From Streptomyces humi (lineage in GTDB: Bacteria > Actinomycetota > Actinomycetes > Streptomycetales > Streptomycetaceae): DNA of 64,000 nucleotides. The first letter of the stretch is position 1. Each line of letters begins with the position of its first letter. The notes under the pieces are model-generated. The model did not search any database. It was not told the origin of the DNA and saw only the letters and a program-made list of their open reading frames with translations. Of this stretch, positions 50,615 to 60,020 are shown in pieces. The DNA is taken from the NCBI RefSeq assembly GCF_001005085.2, contig NZ_LBMU02000088.1:1-64000 (forward strand), in the 5' to 3' direction. A program made the translations under genes and the position numbers.

Positions 50615-51451
50615 ATGCCCGGACGAGTCGAAGGCAAGGTCGCGTTCATCACCGGCGCCGCCCGCGGCCAGGGCCGCAGCCATGCCGTACGGCTGGCCGA
50701 GGAGGGCGCCGACATCATCGCCGTCGACGTGTGCAAGCAGCTTGACGGCGTCACCTTCCCCATGTCGACGCCCGAGGACCTGGAGGAGACCGTCGACCAG
50801 GTGCGGAAACTCGGCCGCCGTATCCACGCGGTGCAGGCGGACGTGCGCGACCACGACGCGCTCAAGGCGGCCGTGGACGACGGGGTGGCCGCGTTCGGCC
50901 GCCTGGACGTCGTCGTGGCCAACGCGGGTCTCGGCAGCGACGGCGCCACGCTCGACGTCATGCCCGAGAAGACCTGGCGCGACATGATCGACGTCAACCT
51001 GACCGGCGTATGGCTCTCCGCGAAGGTGTCCATCCCGCACATCGTCGCCGGCGGCCGGGGCGGTTCGATCATCCTGACCAGCTCGGTGGGCGGTCTCAAG
51101 GGTTATGCGAACATCGGCCACTACATCGCCGCCAAGCACGGCGTGGTGGGCCTGATGCGGACGCTGGCGGGGGAGCTGGGGCCGCACGGTATCCGCGTCA
51201 ACACGGTGCACCCCACCCAGGTCAACACGCCGATGGTGATGCACGAGGGCACCTACCGGATGTTCCGCCCCGACCTGGAGAACCCCACCGCCGACGACTT
51301 CGCCGCGGTGTCCCAGGGCATGCACGTGCTGCCCACGCCCTGGGTGGAGGGGGTGGACATCAGCAACGCCGTCCTCTTCCTCGCCTCCGACGAGTCCCGC
51401 TACGTCACCGGTGTGACCCTGCCGATCGACGCGGGCGCCCTGCTCAAGTGA
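50615..51451 (+). CDS. Mycofactocin-coupled SDR-family oxidoreductase
   Basis: This 278-residue protein starts with GRVEGKVAFITGAARGQGR, in which the GxxxGxG dinucleotide loop is extended, and continues HAVRLAEEGADIIAVDVCKQL. That is the signature of the mycofactocin-coupled SDRs, which hold a non-exchangeable NAD cofactor and hand electrons to mycofactocin. The catalytic set is intact: Asn in VANAGL, Ser in LTSSVGG and YIAAK (Tyr/Lys). ATG 50615 with GAGG upstream begins the family's usual N-terminus; the frame extends upstream without support. It is followed at 25 bp by a P450. Known relatives act on alcohols such as carveol. The mycofactocin genes lie 9 kb downstream in this window. Confidence 0.92.
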   Translation: MPGRVEGKVAFITGAARGQGRSHAVRLAEEGADIIAVDVCKQLDGVTFPMSTPEDLEETVDQVRKLGRRIHAVQADVRDHDALKAAVDDGVAAFGRLDVVVANAGLGSDGATLDVMPEKTWRDMIDVNLTGVWLSAKVSIPHIVAGGRGGSIILTSSVGGLKGYANIGHYIAAKHGVVGLMRTLAGELGPHGIRVNTVHPTQVNTPMVMHEGTYRMFRPDLENPTADDFAAVSQGMHVLPTPWVEGVDISNAVLFLASDESRYVTGVTLPIDAGALLK

Positions 51452-51476
51452 CCCGCACAGCAGAGGAGTTGTGCTC

Positions 51477-52670
51477 ATGACCCGCAATGGGACGATCTAC
51501 TGGGACCCCTACGACCCCGCCCTCGCCGTCGACCCCTATCCCCTCTACGCGCGCCTTCGTGAGGAAGCGCCGCTCTACTACAACGAGCAGCACGACTTCT
51601 ACGCCGTCAGCCGTCACTCCGACGTCCAGCACGGTCTCGCGGACTGGGGGACCTACTCCTCCGCCCGCAGTGACATCCTGGAGATCATCCAGGCGGACAT
51701 CGCACTCCCGCCCGGCACCCTGATCTTCGAGGACCCGCCGGTCCACGACATCCACCGCCGCCTGCTGGCCCGGGTGTTCACGCCGCGCCGTATCTCCACA
51801 CTGGAACCGCGGGTACGGGCCTTCTGCCGGCGGGCACTCGAACCGGTCACCGGAGCCGGGCGGTTCGACCTGGTCGAGGCCGTCGGCGCCGAGCTGCCGA
51901 TGCGGGTGATCGGCATGCTGCTCGGCATACCGGAGGCCGACCAGCCCGCCATCCGCGACAGGACCGACGAGACGCTGGGCACCGAGGACGGCGGGAAGAT
52001 CAACCATGAGGACATCCTCAGCACGGACGCCTTCAAGGACTACATCGAGTGGCGCAAGCGGCATCCCTCCGACGACCTCATGACCGAGCTGATGACGACC
52101 GAGTTCGAGGACGAGCACGGTGTCAGCCGCACCCTCACCGACGACGAGGTCCTGACCTACTGCTCGGTCGTCGCCGGCGCCGGCAACGAGACGACCGGAC
52201 GGCTCATCGGCTGGTTCGGCGCCCTGATGGCCAGATACCCCGAAGCGCGCCGGGCGCTGGCGGCCGATCCGTCCCTCATCCCCAACGCCATCGAGGAGGT
52301 CCTGCGGTTCGAGCCGACCGGTCCGTTCACCGGCCGGTACGTGACCAAGGACGTCGAGCTGTACAACCGCACGGTGCCGGCCGGCAGCGCGATCCTGTTC
52401 ATCCAGGCCGCCGCCAACCGGGATCCCCGGCGCTTCGACGACCCGGACCGCTTCGACATCCACCGGGTCACCCAGCACATGAGCTTCGGCGTCGGCGCCC
52501 ACTACTGTCTGGGCGCGGCACTGGCCCGGCTGGAGGGCAGGATCGCGGCGGAGGAGATCCTGGAGCGGTTCCCCGGCTGGGACGTGGACTGGGACCACGC
52601 CGAGCTGGCCCAGACCTCGACCGTCCGCGGCTGGAAGACCCTGCCGCTCGTCATCGAAGGAGCTCGGTGA
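51477..52670 (+). CDS. Cytochrome P450 of the mycofactocin-linked operon
   Basis: This 397-residue P450 has VVAGAGNETTGRLIGW (I-helix), EEVLRFEP (ExxR), RRFDDPDRFDIHR and the heme loop SFGVGAHYCLGAALARLEG (Cys near residue 345). It resembles actinobacterial enzymes that hydroxylate terpenoids, steroids or fatty acids. ATG 51477 has GAGGAG upstream; GTG 51471 is also possible. Its stop overlaps the start of a [3Fe-4S] ferredoxin. Together they suggest hydroxylation of a hydrocarbon-like substrate, whose alcohol is then oxidised by the upstream SDR with electrons going to mycofactocin. Confidence 0.92.
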   Translation: MTRNGTIYWDPYDPALAVDPYPLYARLREEAPLYYNEQHDFYAVSRHSDVQHGLADWGTYSSARSDILEIIQADIALPPGTLIFEDPPVHDIHRRLLARVFTPRRISTLEPRVRAFCRRALEPVTGAGRFDLVEAVGAELPMRVIGMLLGIPEADQPAIRDRTDETLGTEDGGKINHEDILSTDAFKDYIEWRKRHPSDDLMTELMTTEFEDEHGVSRTLTDDEVLTYCSVVAGAGNETTGRLIGWFGALMARYPEARRALAADPSLIPNAIEEVLRFEPTGPFTGRYVTKDVELYNRTVPAGSAILFIQAAANRDPRRFDDPDRFDIHRVTQHMSFGVGAHYCLGAALARLEGRIAAEEILERFPGWDVDWDHAELAQTSTVRGWKTLPLVIEGAR

Positions 52671-52903
52671 TGACACAGCGCTGGAAGGTCGCGGTGGACA
52701 AGCGGGTGTGCGTCCGCACGGGACTGTGCGCGGCCTCCGCGCCCGAGGAGTTCGAACTCGACGAGGGCGGGCAGGGACACGCGAGGTCCGAGACTCTCCC
52801 GGCCTCCGAACTGGTGCTGGAAGTGGCCGAGTCCTGCCCGATCGAGGCGATCTCGGTACGCGACGCCGACACCGAGGAGCGGCTCTTTCCACCGGAGTCG
52901 TGA
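52670..52903 (+). CDS. [3Fe-4S] ferredoxin
   Basis: This 77-residue small ferredoxin has Cys residues in RVCVRTGLCAASAPEEFEL (C-x5-C) and a late SCPIEAI, giving three Cys ligands typical of P450-associated 3Fe-4S ferredoxins. ATG 52670 overlaps the P450 stop (TGATG), so expression is coupled. It supplies electrons to the upstream P450; the ferredoxin reductase is not in the window. Confidence 0.92.
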   Translation: MTQRWKVAVDKRVCVRTGLCAASAPEEFELDEGGQGHARSETLPASELVLEVAESCPIEAISVRDADTEERLFPPES

Positions 52904-53205
52904 AACACGCGCCCGGGACGGCCTGCGGGACATCACACGTGTGCCGCCCCGTCCCGGTCCCGTCCGGCCGGCCTCTCCCGCCCGCTCGGTGCCGACCCGG
53001 GAGGGAAGACATGTGTCCCGCAAGCAGTCAGCCGTGCCCTGCACTCCTCCGGAGGGCTCGAAGCTGACCGCCCACGCGGACCGGGTTCCCGCCCCCTCGC
53101 CGGCACGGCCGAGGCGACGTGGGCCTCCGGGCCCGACCGGGTCCGACCGCGCCGACCCATTGTGCTTCGGCTGGGCCGTTCGTAAGCTTTCCACTTGGAA
53201 GGTAT

Positions 53206-53217
53206 TGAAACGTTTCA
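53206..53217. promoter_or_regulatory. LacI-family operator upstream of the rhamnosidase gene
   Basis: TGAAACGTTTCA is a perfect 12-bp palindrome with the central ACGT typical of LacI/GalR sites. It lies 31 bp before the rhamnosidase start, in a gap of 345 bp after the ferredoxin that otherwise holds nothing recognisable. No LacI gene is present in the window, so the regulator acts from elsewhere. Confidence 0.65.
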
Positions 53218-53248
53218 GAACGCCTTCCGCTCACGAAAGGAACGACCC

Positions 53249-56200
53249 GTGGACGAGGGCAACAGAAGTGCGCTGAGCCGCCGGCACCTGATCGGCATCA
53301 TGACGGCGGCGGCCGCGGGAGCCTCCCTCCCGCTCGCCGCCGCCCCGGATGTCCGGGCGTCCGGCGGACCCGCTTCCGCCCCGGCCGGTCTCCAGGTCAA
53401 CTCCCGGACCGAGCCGCTGGGCACCGAGACCACGCCGACCTTCAGCTGGATCCCGCCGGTGGCCAGGCAGACCGCGTACGAGATCCGGGTCGGCAGCGCA
53501 CCCGGCAGGGCGGACGTCTGGCGCAGCGGAAAGGTGGCGGGCACCGGCAGCACCGAGGTCCCGTACGGGGGCGGGGCGTTGCGGTCGGAGCAGGCGTACT
53601 TCTGGCGGGTGCGGGCCTGGGACGAGAAGGGCGCCCCCGGCCCCTGGAGCGAGCCCGCGAGCTGGGAGACCGGCCTGCTGAAGGGCGCGAAGGACTGGTC
53701 AGGCGCGCAGTGGATCGGCGGCCGGCAACCCCAGGACCACGACTGGCAGGACCTGACCGCCACCGTCGTCTTCCGCGGCGGCACGGACCCCGCGAGCGGC
53801 CTGTCCCTGCTGCTGCGTGCCGAACCCGTCGGCAAGACCTGGGGCGAGGGCCTGAACTGGACCGTCCACCAGAGCGGTGACGACATGCAGCTGGTCATGA
53901 GGACCAGCCACTACGCCGGCAACACCTGGGTGGACGACGGCACCTCCGAGCCCGACTGGGGCGTCGACTTCCACGACCCGCAGAGCGAGACCAACCCGAC
54001 CACCGCGGGCACCCGCACGGTCCCCGTCGGCACGGTCACCCTCCCCGCCGCCACCGGGCTGACCAAGGACACCTGGGCCGCCCGCGACCACACGGTCACG
54101 GTCGGGATACGGGGTCTCACGGTCACCACCAGCGTCAACGGCGTCGAGGTCGACAGCCGCACCCTCACCGGCGACCAGATCCGCCGCCACGGCAGCTTCG
54201 GCTTCGCGGGCGGCACCGACGCCACCATCCGCAGCGCCAGGGTGACCGGCACCGGCGCCCCCGACTTCGCCGTCGACCTCACCACCGGCGCCAACCCGTT
54301 CGAGAGCGGCATCGCCACCCTCGCCGGCCTGACCTTCCCGCCCAGGAACCCCTACATCCCCGCCAAGAACGCGATCCTGCCCATCGCCAACCCCGCCCCC
54401 CTGCTGCGCCGCGCCTTCACCCTGCCCCGCGGCCGTCGCGTCGCCAAGGCACGCCTGCACCTGAGCGCCGCCGGCAACGTCACCTTCACCGTCAACGGTC
54501 ACCCGATCACCGTCGACGGCAAGCCGGCGTCCGGCGACGGGACCAACGTGCCGCGGCTGCTCACCGACCAGAGCACCTACGACCGTACGGTCCTCTACGA
54601 CACCTTCGACGTCACCGCGCTGGTCCGGACGGGCGGCGAGAACGTCGTCGCCGCCGAACTCGGCCGCGGCTGGTACGGGCTCACCACACCGCAGGAGTGG
54701 TACTGGCACCTCGCCCCCTACGCCGGCCCGCCCCGGGTGCGCGCGAAGCTGGTCGTGACCTGCACCGACGGTTCCACCACGACCCTCGTCACCGACGAGG
54801 ACTGGCTCACCGTGGACGGACCCACGACCTTCGACTCGGTCTACTCGGGGGAGAAGTACGACGCCCGCCGGGCCGACGCGCTGGGGGAGTGGCGCTCGGT
54901 CGGCTACCACACCGGCCGTGACTGGCGCCGGGCCACCGTGCTGATCCCGCCGGGCAGTTGCTCCGGCCCGTCCCCCGAGTACCACGGCGCGCTGCCTGCC
55001 ACGAGGATCCCCGCGGGCTTCAGAGCGGCCGTCCTGCGCGCCCACGAGGCGGATCCGGTGCTGGTCGACCAGACGCTGCGCCCGGTCGCCTTCACCGAGA
55101 CGGCACCCGGATCAGGCATCTGGATCCTGGACTACGGCCAGATCGTGACCGGTCTCGTCCGCCTGTCCCTCACCGGGCTGCGCCCCGACAAGGAGGGCCT
55201 CACCCTCCGCCTCCGCGGCGGCAACCGCATCACCGGCGGCGACGGCACCACCGCCTCTCCCTTCTCCGTCGAGGAGGAGAACTTCCAGCACGACGCCGAC
55301 CTCCAGACGCACTACTACACCGTCAGCCGGCGCCCGACCCAGACCTGGGAACAGCAGTTCAGCCACTTCGGCTTCCGCTACCTGGAGGTCATGAACCTGG
55401 AGGCCGTACTCGGACGCGCCCCCGATCCCGAGCGCGACGCGTCCGTCCTCACCGTCGGCGTCGCCCGCACCGGCTTCGCCCGCACCGGCACCTTCATCAC
55501 GGACAACGCCCTCATCAACAGGATCCAGCGCAACCTGGAGTGGGCCGAGCGGAACAACCTCGTCCAGAAGCCCACCGACACCCCGTCCCGGGAGAAGAAC
55601 GGCTGGACCGGCGACGCCATGGCCAGCTCCGAGTCCGAGTCCCTCACCTGGGACGTCAACGCCGTTCTCACCACCTACCTGCGGCACTTCCCCGACACCC
55701 AGATCTCCACCGGCCAGCTGCCCATGTTCGTCCCCATCGCCAAGGGCGGCTACGGCTACGATCACACCCCGGGCTGGAGCTCCGCCTGGAAGGCCGTCCC
55801 GGCCTGGGACTCGGCGTACTTCGTCATCCCGAGGGAGCTGTACCGGTACTACGGCAACAGCAGCCTGTTCGCCGAGCTCTACGACCACCAGGACGCCCTT
55901 CTCACGTACTACGAGACGCTGTTCACCGCAGAGAACGACTACCGGTTCGAGGCGTCGCTGGGCGCCTACTCGGGCGCCGAGGCGCCGGGCAGCAACGCCG
56001 TCATCAGCCTCGCTTTCTACATCCACTTCTGCGACTACATGGACGAGGTGGGACGCGGTCTCGGCCGTACCGGACGCGCCTCCCACTACGCGAAGTTGGC
56101 AGACACCCTGCGCAGGGCGTTCATCGCCGCCTACTGGGACGCCTCCCAGGGCAGCTTCACCCAGGGCAGCATCTCCAGCGAGAACGCCATGGCCATCGCC

Positions 56201-56926
56201 TTCGACCTGGTCCCCGGCTCCGACCTGGAGCATGACGATCCCCGCTACCTGGCCGGCACGAGGACACTCGCGGAGAACAGGCAGGCTCTCGCCACCCTGC
56301 TCGCCGACCGCATCACGGCCGCCGGCCGGCACATCCAGAACGACATGTACGGCTCGCGCTACGAGTTCAACATCCTCAGCGAGTACGGCTACACGGACGT
56401 CGCGTTGCGGGCCGTCACCCAGACCGGCGTCCCCGGCTACGTCCACCAGATCGCCAAGGGCGCGACCTCGCTGTGGGAACAGTGGACCGACCGGCTCTCG
56501 GTCGACCACCACTACCGCTCCAACGTGGCCACCTGGTTCTACCAGAGCCTGGCCGGCATCAAGCCGACCTCCATCGCCTACGAGACGCTGCGCATCCGGC
56601 CGTACATCCCCTCGGCCGCGGTCAACAGCCAGGTGCCGAAGAGCGTCGACGACACCGACCTGTCACCGGCGACCCTCGACCACGTCGGCGCCTCGATCGA
56701 CACCGTGCGCGGCAAGGTCGCCTCCGAGTGGCGGCGCCGTACGGACGGCCGGATCGACCTCGCCGTGACCGTGCCCCACAACACGGAGGCCGAGATCTGG
56801 GTGCCCACCCAGGGCAAGCCCGTCACCGCCCCGGCGGGCGTGACCCTCGTCCGCGAGGACACCTCCGGCGGCGCCGCCTACCAGGTGTACCGGGCCCGAA
56901 CGGGGACGTACCGCTTCAACGCGTGA
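53249..56926 (+). CDS. Exported GH78 alpha-L-rhamnosidase
   Basis: A protein of about 1,225 residues. The N-terminus has a twin-arginine signal, ALSRRHLIGIMTAAAAGASL, and a cleavable APDVRASGG. Next come a fibronectin-like domain (about 45-140; LRSEQAYFWRVRAWDEKG), jelly-roll rhamnosidase N-domains and the alpha-toroid catalytic domain, which carries TDTPSREKNGWTGDA near residue 780 with conserved acidic residues. It ends in a beta-sandwich with VKSEWRRR-like features. It removes L-rhamnose from plant glycosides, saponins or polysaccharides outside the cell. GTG 53249 follows AAAGGAA. A LacI-type palindrome lies just upstream. The gene sits between the mycofactocin-linked operon and mftR, so a terpenoid- or flavonoid-glycoside role is possible. 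Confidence 0.92.
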   Translation: MDEGNRSALSRRHLIGIMTAAAAGASLPLAAAPDVRASGGPASAPAGLQVNSRTEPLGTETTPTFSWIPPVARQTAYEIRVGSAPGRADVWRSGKVAGTGSTEVPYGGGALRSEQAYFWRVRAWDEKGAPGPWSEPASWETGLLKGAKDWSGAQWIGGRQPQDHDWQDLTATVVFRGGTDPASGLSLLLRAEPVGKTWGEGLNWTVHQSGDDMQLVMRTSHYAGNTWVDDGTSEPDWGVDFHDPQSETNPTTAGTRTVPVGTVTLPAATGLTKDTWAARDHTVTVGIRGLTVTTSVNGVEVDSRTLTGDQIRRHGSFGFAGGTDATIRSARVTGTGAPDFAVDLTTGANPFESGIATLAGLTFPPRNPYIPAKNAILPIANPAPLLRRAFTLPRGRRVAKARLHLSAAGNVTFTVNGHPITVDGKPASGDGTNVPRLLTDQSTYDRTVLYDTFDVTALVRTGGENVVAAELGRGWYGLTTPQEWYWHLAPYAGPPRVRAKLVVTCTDGSTTTLVTDEDWLTVDGPTTFDSVYSGEKYDARRADALGEWRSVGYHTGRDWRRATVLIPPGSCSGPSPEYHGALPATRIPAGFRAAVLRAHEADPVLVDQTLRPVAFTETAPGSGIWILDYGQIVTGLVRLSLTGLRPDKEGLTLRLRGGNRITGGDGTTASPFSVEEENFQHDADLQTHYYTVSRRPTQTWEQQFSHFGFRYLEVMNLEAVLGRAPDPERDASVLTVGVARTGFARTGTFITDNALINRIQRNLEWAERNNLVQKPTDTPSREKNGWTGDAMASSESESLTWDVNAVLTTYLRHFPDTQISTGQLPMFVPIAKGGYGYDHTPGWSSAWKAVPAWDSAYFVIPRELYRYYGNSSLFAELYDHQDALLTYYETLFTAENDYRFEASLGAYSGAEAPGSNAVISLAFYIHFCDYMDEVGRGLGRTGRASHYAKLADTLRRAFIAAYWDASQGSFTQGSISSENAMAIAFDLVPGSDLEHDDPRYLAGTRTLAENRQALATLLADRITAAGRHIQNDMYGSRYEFNILSEYGYTDVALRAVTQTGVPGYVHQIAKGATSLWEQWTDRLSVDHHYRSNVATWFYQSLAGIKPTSIAYETLRIRPYIPSAAVNSQVPKSVDDTDLSPATLDHVGASIDTVRGKVASEWRRRTDGRIDLAVTVPHNTEAEIWVPTQGKPVTAPAGVTLVREDTSGGAAYQVYRARTGTYRFNA

Positions 56927-56948
56927 CGAACGGCCGGTCGGCGTTCGT
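56926..56948 (+). terminator. Hairpin directly after the rhamnosidase stop
   Basis: ACGAACG and CGTTCGT arms with a 9-nt loop begin at the last base of the stop codon. The stem is moderate and there is no T-tract. It could end the rhamnosidase transcript before mftR. Confidence 0.4.
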
Positions 56949-57214
56949 CGGTGGCCGGGTCCCGGGGACGAGCCCGGCACCCGACGGAAGCGGCCCTCCC
57001 TCGTCGAGCTGTCGCAGGCGTCGCCGCTGCGCTCCGTAGCCCTTCCTTGGAGTTCGTGACCGGAGCGCTATGGGTGGGGGTGTTGTCGGGCGTCATGGCA
57101 ACGGGTGTCACACGCGCTGAGCGGGGAGGAGCTCCCGGCGCCAGGTGCGAGGATGGAGGGCACAGTGCGTGGGGCGCGGGGTCTCTCGCTGTGGGCCGGA
57201 GGAAGGGGTCGTGG

Positions 57215-57847
57215 ATGGAGCCGCCACCGGGCGACGCGGCGGTGTGTGCGCGGTCCGTGCGTCAGGGCCGACCGCGCGCGACCTCACGGGCAGAACTCGA
57301 ACGACTGGGCTTCGAACTGTTCGCGGAGCGCGGCTTCGACCACACGACGGTCGACGACATCGCCGCTGCGGCGAACATCGGCCGACGCACCTTCTTCCGC
57401 TACTTCGCCTCCAAGAACGACCTCGTGTGGGGCGACTTCGAAGAACAACTGGCCAGGCTCGACGCCCTGCTGACGGCGGCCGACCCGGCGACGCCGATGA
57501 TGGACGCGCTGCGCGAGGCGGTCGTCGAGTTCAACCGGTTCGACCCGGCGATGGTGCCCTGGCACCGGCAGCGCATGGCGCTCATCCTGGGCGTGCCGGC
57601 GCTTCAGGCGGACTCGGCCCTGCGGTACGCGTCGTGGCGGTCCCTCGTCACGGAATTCGCGGCACGCCGCCTGGGCCGCCCCGCGTTCGACCTGCTGCCC
57701 CGGCTGATCGGCAGCACTGTCCTGGCGGCCTGCGTCACCGCGTACGAGCAGTGGCTGGAAGACGAGGACGCGGACCTGGGCGAACTGCTGGACCTGTCCG
57801 TCCGGCAACTCACGTCCGGATACCGGGATCTCGCCGTTCGAGGGTAG
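57215..57847 (+). CDS. mftR: TetR-family mycofactocin system regulator MftR
   Basis: A 210-residue TetR protein whose DNA-binding domain reads SRAELERLGFELFAERGFDHTTVDDIAAAANIGRRTFFRYFASKNDLVWGDFEE. These features (RRTFFRYFxSKND, WGDF) are typical of MftR, which in mycobacteria represses mycofactocin genes and responds to long-chain acyl-CoA. ATG 57215 has GGAGGAAGG upstream; the open frame further upstream is not used. It converges on mftG (32 bp between stops) and is close to mftA-F. Confidence 0.87.
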   Translation: MEPPPGDAAVCARSVRQGRPRATSRAELERLGFELFAERGFDHTTVDDIAAAANIGRRTFFRYFASKNDLVWGDFEEQLARLDALLTAADPATPMMDALREAVVEFNRFDPAMVPWHRQRMALILGVPALQADSALRYASWRSLVTEFAARRLGRPAFDLLPRLIGSTVLAACVTAYEQWLEDEDADLGELLDLSVRQLTSGYRDLAVRG

Positions 57848-57879
57848 CCGCGGCGCCGGAACCGACGGCCTGGAACCGG

Positions 57880-59490
57880 TCACGCCGGACCACGTCGTAG
57901 GGCGTCGGCGACGACTTCACCGATGAGGACGGCGGTGGCCGCCGGGCCCCGCAGCGGCGCCGTCGGCAGGATGGACGTGTCGGCGACGCGCAACCCGACG
58001 ACACCGTGCACCGTCCCGTAGGCGTCGACGGCCGCCCGGGGATCGTCGGCGGAACCCATGGGGACCGTGCCGCAGGTGTGGTGGGACGTGCCGAGGTGCC
58101 CGAGGATCCACTCGTCGAGCAGCCGGTCGTCGCCCAGCACGTCCGCCACCGGCTCCATGAGCCCACCGGAAACCTCCCTGAAGTCAGGCGTACCGATCAA
58201 CTCGGCGGTGACGCGCACCGCTTCGCGCATGCGCCGCCGGTCCGCCGCGGTCGACAGGTAGCCGTAGTCGAGGCTCGGAGCCACCCCCGGGCCGGCGGAA
58301 CGCGTACGCATCCGGCCGGTCAGCCGCGGTGTCTGGACGGAGACGAGGAAGGCGAGGGGGGCGCCGGGGACGGATGCCCTCCCGGCCGTCAGCCCGGCCA
58401 TCGGGACGAGGGACTGGAGGATCTCCAGATCGCCCGGGTGGACCCCGTCCGACGAGGAGAGGTGCAGAGCGCCGCCGAGCCACGAGGCGACGGGTGCGGG
58501 CATCGGTCGTCGGGGCGCCCACTCCAGCACCACCTGAGGATGGTCGCCGAACCGGGCTCCGACGGCCGGAGCGTCCTTGACGACCGGGACACCGAGGGCC
58601 TCCAGCCGGCGGCGCGGCCCGATCCCCGACAGCTGCAACAGGTGAGGGGAGCGCAACGCCCCGGCGCAGAGCACGACCTGGCCGCCGCGTACCGTCCTGC
58701 GGTGTCCGTGCCGCTCGACCGTCACGCCGGTCGCGCGTCCGCGCTCGACGACGACCCTGAGGACCGTACTGTCCCCTTCCACACGGAGGTTGGGTCGGCC
58801 GGTCGCACCCAGAAGATGGCTGATGCCCGTGTTGACGCGGACCCCGTCCACGACGTTGCACGGCACGGGGCCGAATCCCGGCACGCCCTGCGCGTTCTTG
58901 TCCGGTTCCTCGGGAAAACCCAGCCGCCGGGCGGCCGCCCGGAACGCGGTGGCGGCAGGATGGCCGAGTACGGTGCGGCGGACGCGCACCGGCCCGCGGT
59001 CGCCGTGCAGCGCGTCGGCGCCGTGGTCGAGGTCGGTCTCCAGAAGCCGGAGGAACGGCAGTACGCGGTCGTACGACCAGGCCGCGCCGCCCGCCTTCGA
59101 CCAGCGGTCGAAGTCCTCCCGCCGCGCCCGCACGAAGTAGCCGCCGTTCACGGTGGTCGAGCCGCCGAGGACACGGCCCCGGACGACCGTGTACGGACGC
59201 CCCCGAGCGAGGTGGACGGCGTACGGTTCGACCGCCGGGTGCCCGGACTGCGCACCAGGCACCAGCCGGGCGTCCAGCAGCTCCGGTGGGAACGCCGACG
59301 GATGCCCCGGCACCGGACCGGCTTCCAGGACCAGCACGGAACGGCCGGGATCCTCGCTGAGGCGCGCCGCGAGCACGGCCCCGCTGCCGCCGGCCCCGAC
59401 GACTATGACGTCGGGGTCCTTCACCTGTGCCCGCCCCCGCGTCGCCTGGCGACCCGGCGTCAAGTACCCATGAGGCGCTGTGATGTTCAT
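57880..59490 (-). CDS. mftG: GMC-family flavin oxidoreductase MftG (mycofactocin dehydrogenase)
   Basis: This protein of about 536 residues has the FAD Rossmann motif DVIVVGAGGSGAVLAARL and ARGRPYTVVRGRVLGGSTTVNGGYF, the glucose-methanol-choline family signature. It also has CAGALRSPHLLQLSGIGPRRRL, and C-terminal HTCGTVPMG with the catalytic His. MftG oxidises reduced mycofactocin (mycofactocinol) and passes electrons to the respiratory chain. ATG 59490 has GAGGAGG upstream; a second possible start lies at the Val before DPDV. It is divergent from mftA, and this arrangement, with mftR nearby, matches actinobacterial mycofactocin loci. Confidence 0.88.
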   Translation of the reverse strand: MNITAPHGYLTPGRQATRGRAQVKDPDVIVVGAGGSGAVLAARLSEDPGRSVLVLEAGPVPGHPSAFPPELLDARLVPGAQSGHPAVEPYAVHLARGRPYTVVRGRVLGGSTTVNGGYFVRARREDFDRWSKAGGAAWSYDRVLPFLRLLETDLDHGADALHGDRGPVRVRRTVLGHPAATAFRAAARRLGFPEEPDKNAQGVPGFGPVPCNVVDGVRVNTGISHLLGATGRPNLRVEGDSTVLRVVVERGRATGVTVERHGHRRTVRGGQVVLCAGALRSPHLLQLSGIGPRRRLEALGVPVVKDAPAVGARFGDHPQVVLEWAPRRPMPAPVASWLGGALHLSSSDGVHPGDLEILQSLVPMAGLTAGRASVPGAPLAFLVSVQTPRLTGRMRTRSAGPGVAPSLDYGYLSTAADRRRMREAVRVTAELIGTPDFREVSGGLMEPVADVLGDDRLLDEWILGHLGTSHHTCGTVPMGSADDPRAAVDAYGTVHGVVGLRVADTSILPTAPLRGPAATAVLIGEVVADALRRGPA

Positions 59491-59594
59491 CCGGGCCTCC
59501 TCGCAAGCTCCGTACCGTCCGGCGTCTTCACTTTCGGCACTCGGTGTCATTATTCTCCAGATGTCCGATGGGAGCGATGCCCAGGGAGAGTCGC

Positions 59595-59732
59595 ATGAAC
59601 GAGCTCCACGTCACCCCGCCCGTCACGGCGAGCGAGCCGCAGGACGAGCGACACCCGGCCGAGCAGCCGCTGATGGAGGCCGACGAACTGATCGAGGAGG
59701 TCTCGATCGACGGCATGTGCGGCGTTTACTGA
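59595..59732 (+). CDS. mftA: Mycofactocin precursor peptide MftA
   Basis: A 45-residue RiPP precursor. The leader is acidic (EADELIEEVSIDG) and the end is the conserved IDGMCGVY, where the last Val-Tyr is the core converted to mycofactocin. ATG 59595 follows GGGAG with 6-nt spacing. The next gene is the chaperone MftB. Short length, terminal VY and surrounding genes make the call firm. Confidence 0.95.
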   Translation: MNELHVTPPVTASEPQDERHPAEQPLMEADELIEEVSIDGMCGVY

Positions 59733-59744
59733 GACGCCGCCGAC

Positions 59745-60020
59745 ATGACCGCGATCGATCTCGACCGCGCCTGGGACCTGCATCCGCTGGTCTCGGTGCG
59801 CCCGGAACCCTTCGGCGCGCTGCTCTATCACTTCGGCACCCGCCGGCTCTCGTTCCTGAAGGACCGTCGGCTCCTCGCCGTCGTCCAGGCTCTCGCCCAC
59901 GCGCCCACGGCCCGTGCCGCCTGCCTGGCCGCCGGTCTCGGAGAGCACGAGGTGCCCCGCTACGGGCGGGCCCTCGCCGTCCTCGCACAGTCGTCGATGG
60001 TCGTCGGAAGGACCTCATGA
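59745..60020 (+). CDS. mftB: Mycofactocin chaperone MftB
   Basis: This 91-residue RRE-like (PqqD-related) protein binds the MftA leader and presents it to MftC. DRAWDLHPLVSVRPEPFGALLYHFGTRRLSFLK at the start fits the family. It begins at ATG 59745, 12 nt after mftA, and overlaps mftC by 4 nt (ATGA). Confidence 0.93.
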   Translation: MTAIDLDRAWDLHPLVSVRPEPFGALLYHFGTRRLSFLKDRRLLAVVQALAHAPTARAACLAAGLGEHEVPRYGRALAVLAQSSMVVGRTS

